A stretch of 64,000 nucleotides of DNA from the NCBI RefSeq assembly GCF_003992665.1, contig NZ_RZMX01000059.1, positions 289,497-353,496 on the forward strand. Reading direction: 5' to 3'. Numbering within the stretch: the stretch's first letter is position 1; each line of letters starts with the position of its first letter. A program made the position numbers and the translations under genes. Positions 62,388-64,000 of the stretch are shown here, in pieces. The stretch is from Pelagibacterium montanilacus (GTDB lineage: Bacteria; Pseudomonadota; Alphaproteobacteria; Rhizobiales; Devosiaceae). Under the pieces are notes generated by a model. The model did no database searches. It was not told the origin of the DNA and saw nothing but the letters and a program-made list of their open reading frames with translations.

Positions 62388-63848
62388 ATGTCGGCAGACG
62401 CACCAGCGCTCAGGCTTCACAACACGCTGACGCGTGCCAGGCAAGATTTCGCACCCATCGATGCGCGCAACGTTCGCATGTATGTGTGCGGGCCGACAGT
62501 CTACGATTTCGCCCATATCGGCAACGCGCGGCCCGTGATCGTCTTTGACGTCCTGTTCCGGCTTCTGCGCCATGTCTACGGCGAGAACCACGTCACCTAT
62601 GTGCGCAACATCACCGACGTGGACGACAAGATCAATGCCCGCGCCGCTCGGGATTTCCCCGACCTGCCGCTCAACGACGCCATCGCCCGGGTCACCGAAA
62701 CCACGGCGGCCCAGTTCCACCGCGACGTCGCCGCCCTCGGCTGCCTTGCGCCGACCCACGAGCCACGCGCGACCGCCCATATCCCCGACATGATCGCGAT
62801 GATCGAGACCCTCGTGGGGCAAGGCCATGCCTATGCGGCGGGCGGCGAGGTGCTGTTCCGCGTCGGCTCGATGGAGCAGTACGGGCGGCTCTCGGGCCGC
62901 AACCTCGAGGACAACATCGCCGGCGCCCGCGTCGCGGTGGAGTCCCACAAGGAGAACCCGGCCGATTTCGTGCTCTGGAAAGCGTCAGACGCCAACGAGC
63001 CGGGCTGGGAAAGTCCCTGGGGCCGGGGCCGGCCCGGCTGGCACATCGAATGCTCGGCCATGAGCAAGGCGTTTCTGGGCGACACCTTCGACATCCACGG
63101 CGGCGGGCTGGACCTGATCTTCCCCCACCACGAAAACGAAATCGCCCAATCCTGCTGCGCCAACCAGACGCCCAATATGGCGAACGTCTGGATGCACAAC
63201 GGCTATCTTCAGGTCGAAGGCCGGAAGATGAGCAAGTCCGAAGGCAATTTCGTCACCATCCACGATCTGCTGGAAACCGAGAAATTCGGTGGCCGCACCT
63301 GGCCCGGCGAAGTCCTGCGTCTCGCCATGCTGATGACCCACTACCGCGAACCGATCGACTTTTCCGTTGCGCGGCTGGAGGAGGCGGAGAACATCTGGAC
63401 CCGGGTGTCTCGCCGCGCGAGTGCGGTGGATGTGGACCAGTTGCCGGAGCTGTCGCTGGAACTGCAAGACGCCCTTCTGGATGACCTGCGTATCAGCGAT
63501 GCAATCAGGATAGTGGTCGGTAAAGAAAACTTAAGGTCGGACCATGGGGTCGCAATGGCTCAGGCCTTGTTGAAAATCCTCGGCGTCGGGTTGAAGCAAA
63601 ATAGTCCGTCACACCATGTTATGAGGGCTGAGAGCGGTAACTATAACGTCAATACGGCGACCGTCCCGGAGATCGACGAGATCACGATTATTTCCGCGAG
63701 AGACGCCCGCCTCGAAGCCCTCGCCGCCAAGGACTTCGCCAAAGCCGACGCCATCCGCGCCGAACTGCTCGAGCAGGGCATCCAGCTCATGGACTACAAG
63801 GACCCCGAGACCGGCGAGCGCCGGACCAAATGGGAGGTCAAGCGGTGA
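62388..63848 (+). CDS. cysS: Cysteine-tRNA ligase
   Basis: A 486-residue class I synthetase. [20 protein letters not shown] holds the HIGH motif and a zinc Cys, [10 protein letters not shown] and [11 protein letters not shown] the other zinc ligands, and [10 protein letters not shown] the KMSKS loop. The catalytic core (1-~355) is canonical. The following DALR-like region (~365-440) is unusual in sequence, and its DNA (63478-63700) is AT-richer with atypical codons, although the frame stays open and the C-terminal helices ([20 protein letters not shown]) are normal. ATG 62388 follows GAGGGA; the frame to 62337 is unlikely. The stop overlaps a GTG. Confidence 0.93.
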   Translation: MSADAPALRLHNTLTRARQDFAPIDARNVRMYVCGPTVYDFAHIGNARPVIVFDVLFRLLRHVYGENHVTYVRNITDVDDKINARAARDFPDLPLNDAIARVTETTAAQFHRDVAALGCLAPTHEPRATAHIPDMIAMIETLVGQGHAYAAGGEVLFRVGSMEQYGRLSGRNLEDNIAGARVAVESHKENPADFVLWKASDANEPGWESPWGRGRPGWHIECSAMSKAFLGDTFDIHGGGLDLIFPHHENEIAQSCCANQTPNMANVWMHNGYLQVEGRKMSKSEGNFVTIHDLLETEKFGGRTWPGEVLRLAMLMTHYREPIDFSVARLEEAENIWTRVSRRASAVDVDQLPELSLELQDALLDDLRISDAIRIVVGKENLRSDHGVAMAQALLKILGVGLKQNSPSHHVMRAESGNYNVNTATVPEIDEITIISARDARLEALAAKDFAKADAIRAELLEQGIQLMDYKDPETGERRTKWEVKR

Positions 63849-64000
63849 GCGATAGACACGCCGTCCCAAGTGCGGGCGACCCGCACAAGGACCCCTCACC
63901 CCCGGCCCCTCTCCCTCAAGGGGAGAGGGGGGCGACAACGCCAGCGCCGCATTCCCCCGTGTCAGCCGAGGCGGAAAACCCCTCCGCCCCTGCGCCCAGC
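63845..64000 (+). CDS. Partial Pro/Ala-rich reading frame at the right edge
   Basis: The GTG at 63845 overlaps the cysS stop and the frame stays open to the window end (52 codons). The product is rich in Pro, Ala and Ser, without recognisable motifs. A palindromic repeat at 63892-63931 lies inside it, encoding [13 protein letters not shown], a peptide seen wherever this repeat is translated. It may be a linker-like N-terminus of a real gene or a spurious frame. Confidence 0.3.
   Translation, partial: MSDRHAVPSAGDPHKDPSPPAPLPQGERGATTPAPHSPVSAEAENPSAPAPS
63892..63931 (+). repeat. CCCTCTCCC-type palindromic repeat
   Basis: CCCCTCTCCC (63906-63915) and GGGAGAGGGG (63921-63930) form a 10-base stem around TCAAG, preceded by CCCCTCACCCCC. 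This is a dispersed repeat type found in many Proteobacteria. Confidence 0.7.

Noticed and set aside
63478..63700. Frameshift in cysS
   Set aside because: The frame is continuous through the patch and normal C-terminal helices follow in the same frame, so divergence, not a frameshift, explains it.

Overview
The window reads as chromosomal DNA of a high-GC alphaproteobacterium of the Hyphomicrobiales (rhizobial order). The main evidence is gene order. A feuN/feuP/feuQ-like block, the cycHJKL (ccmI-E-F-H) cytochrome c maturation operon, degP, a second two-component pair and glnE follow one another as in rhizobia. A gene transfer agent (GTA) or phage tail remnant, a class II DAHP synthase, an ECF42-type sigma factor and a RIME-like palindromic repeat fit the same group. 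A Devosiaceae member (Devosia or Pelagibacterium) is my guess from overall protein flavour, not something the sequence proves. I see no rRNA, tRNA, CRISPR array or insertion sequence.

Layout. 1-3062: end of a GTA/prophage late region (baseplate protein, DUF2793 protein, GH108 lysin with membrane tail). 3130-6035: FeuN-like periplasmic protein, FeuPQ-like two-component system and an outer-membrane lipoprotein. 6194-10539: an unrecognised 409-residue protein, then a two-gene minus-strand oxidoreductase operon that interrupts the conserved block. 10659-22302: cytochrome c maturation, a TauE/SafE exporter, DegP protease, a two-component pair and GlnE. 22307-28688: PAS histidine kinase, two paralogous ABC half-exporters and a small membrane methyltransferase-like protein. 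28910-36301: sugar and stress genes, namely D-lyxose isomerase, PQQ-type sugar dehydrogenase, orphan TRAP binding protein, HWE-type kinase, GNAT-nitrilase fusion and a Tat-exported metallo-beta-lactamase-fold hydrolase.

36365-39105 is an ECF42 sigma module: a YCII/DGPF protein, the sigma factor, an SRPBCC protein and a VOC protein. Two promoters there share an identical GATGTCGGA box. 39215-43339: a small protein, cyclopropane fatty acid synthase with a SAP/GAP membrane protein, a TetR regulator behind a near-perfect operator palindrome, DusA and a RIME-like repeat. 43348-50657: aspartic protease, divergent cobS/cobT, GST, a PleC/DivJ-type kinase, Lrp, MoaA and an L,D-transpeptidase. 50908-63848: housekeeping genes (rpiA, a DUF2059 gene, gor, class II DAHP synthase, outer-membrane barrel, nadE, gltX, DUF2865, FAH-family hydrolase, cytochrome c', cysS). 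The right edge carries a repeat inside a possible reading frame.

The most interesting items are the SoxA-like oxidoreductase pair that seems to lack the folate-binding domain, the ECF42 module with two visible promoters, the lysin/holin-like fusion with an internal start, two candidate leader ORFs (before the DAHP synthase and before cysS), and a compositionally foreign patch inside cysS. All family assignments are from recognition by eye; no database search was run.
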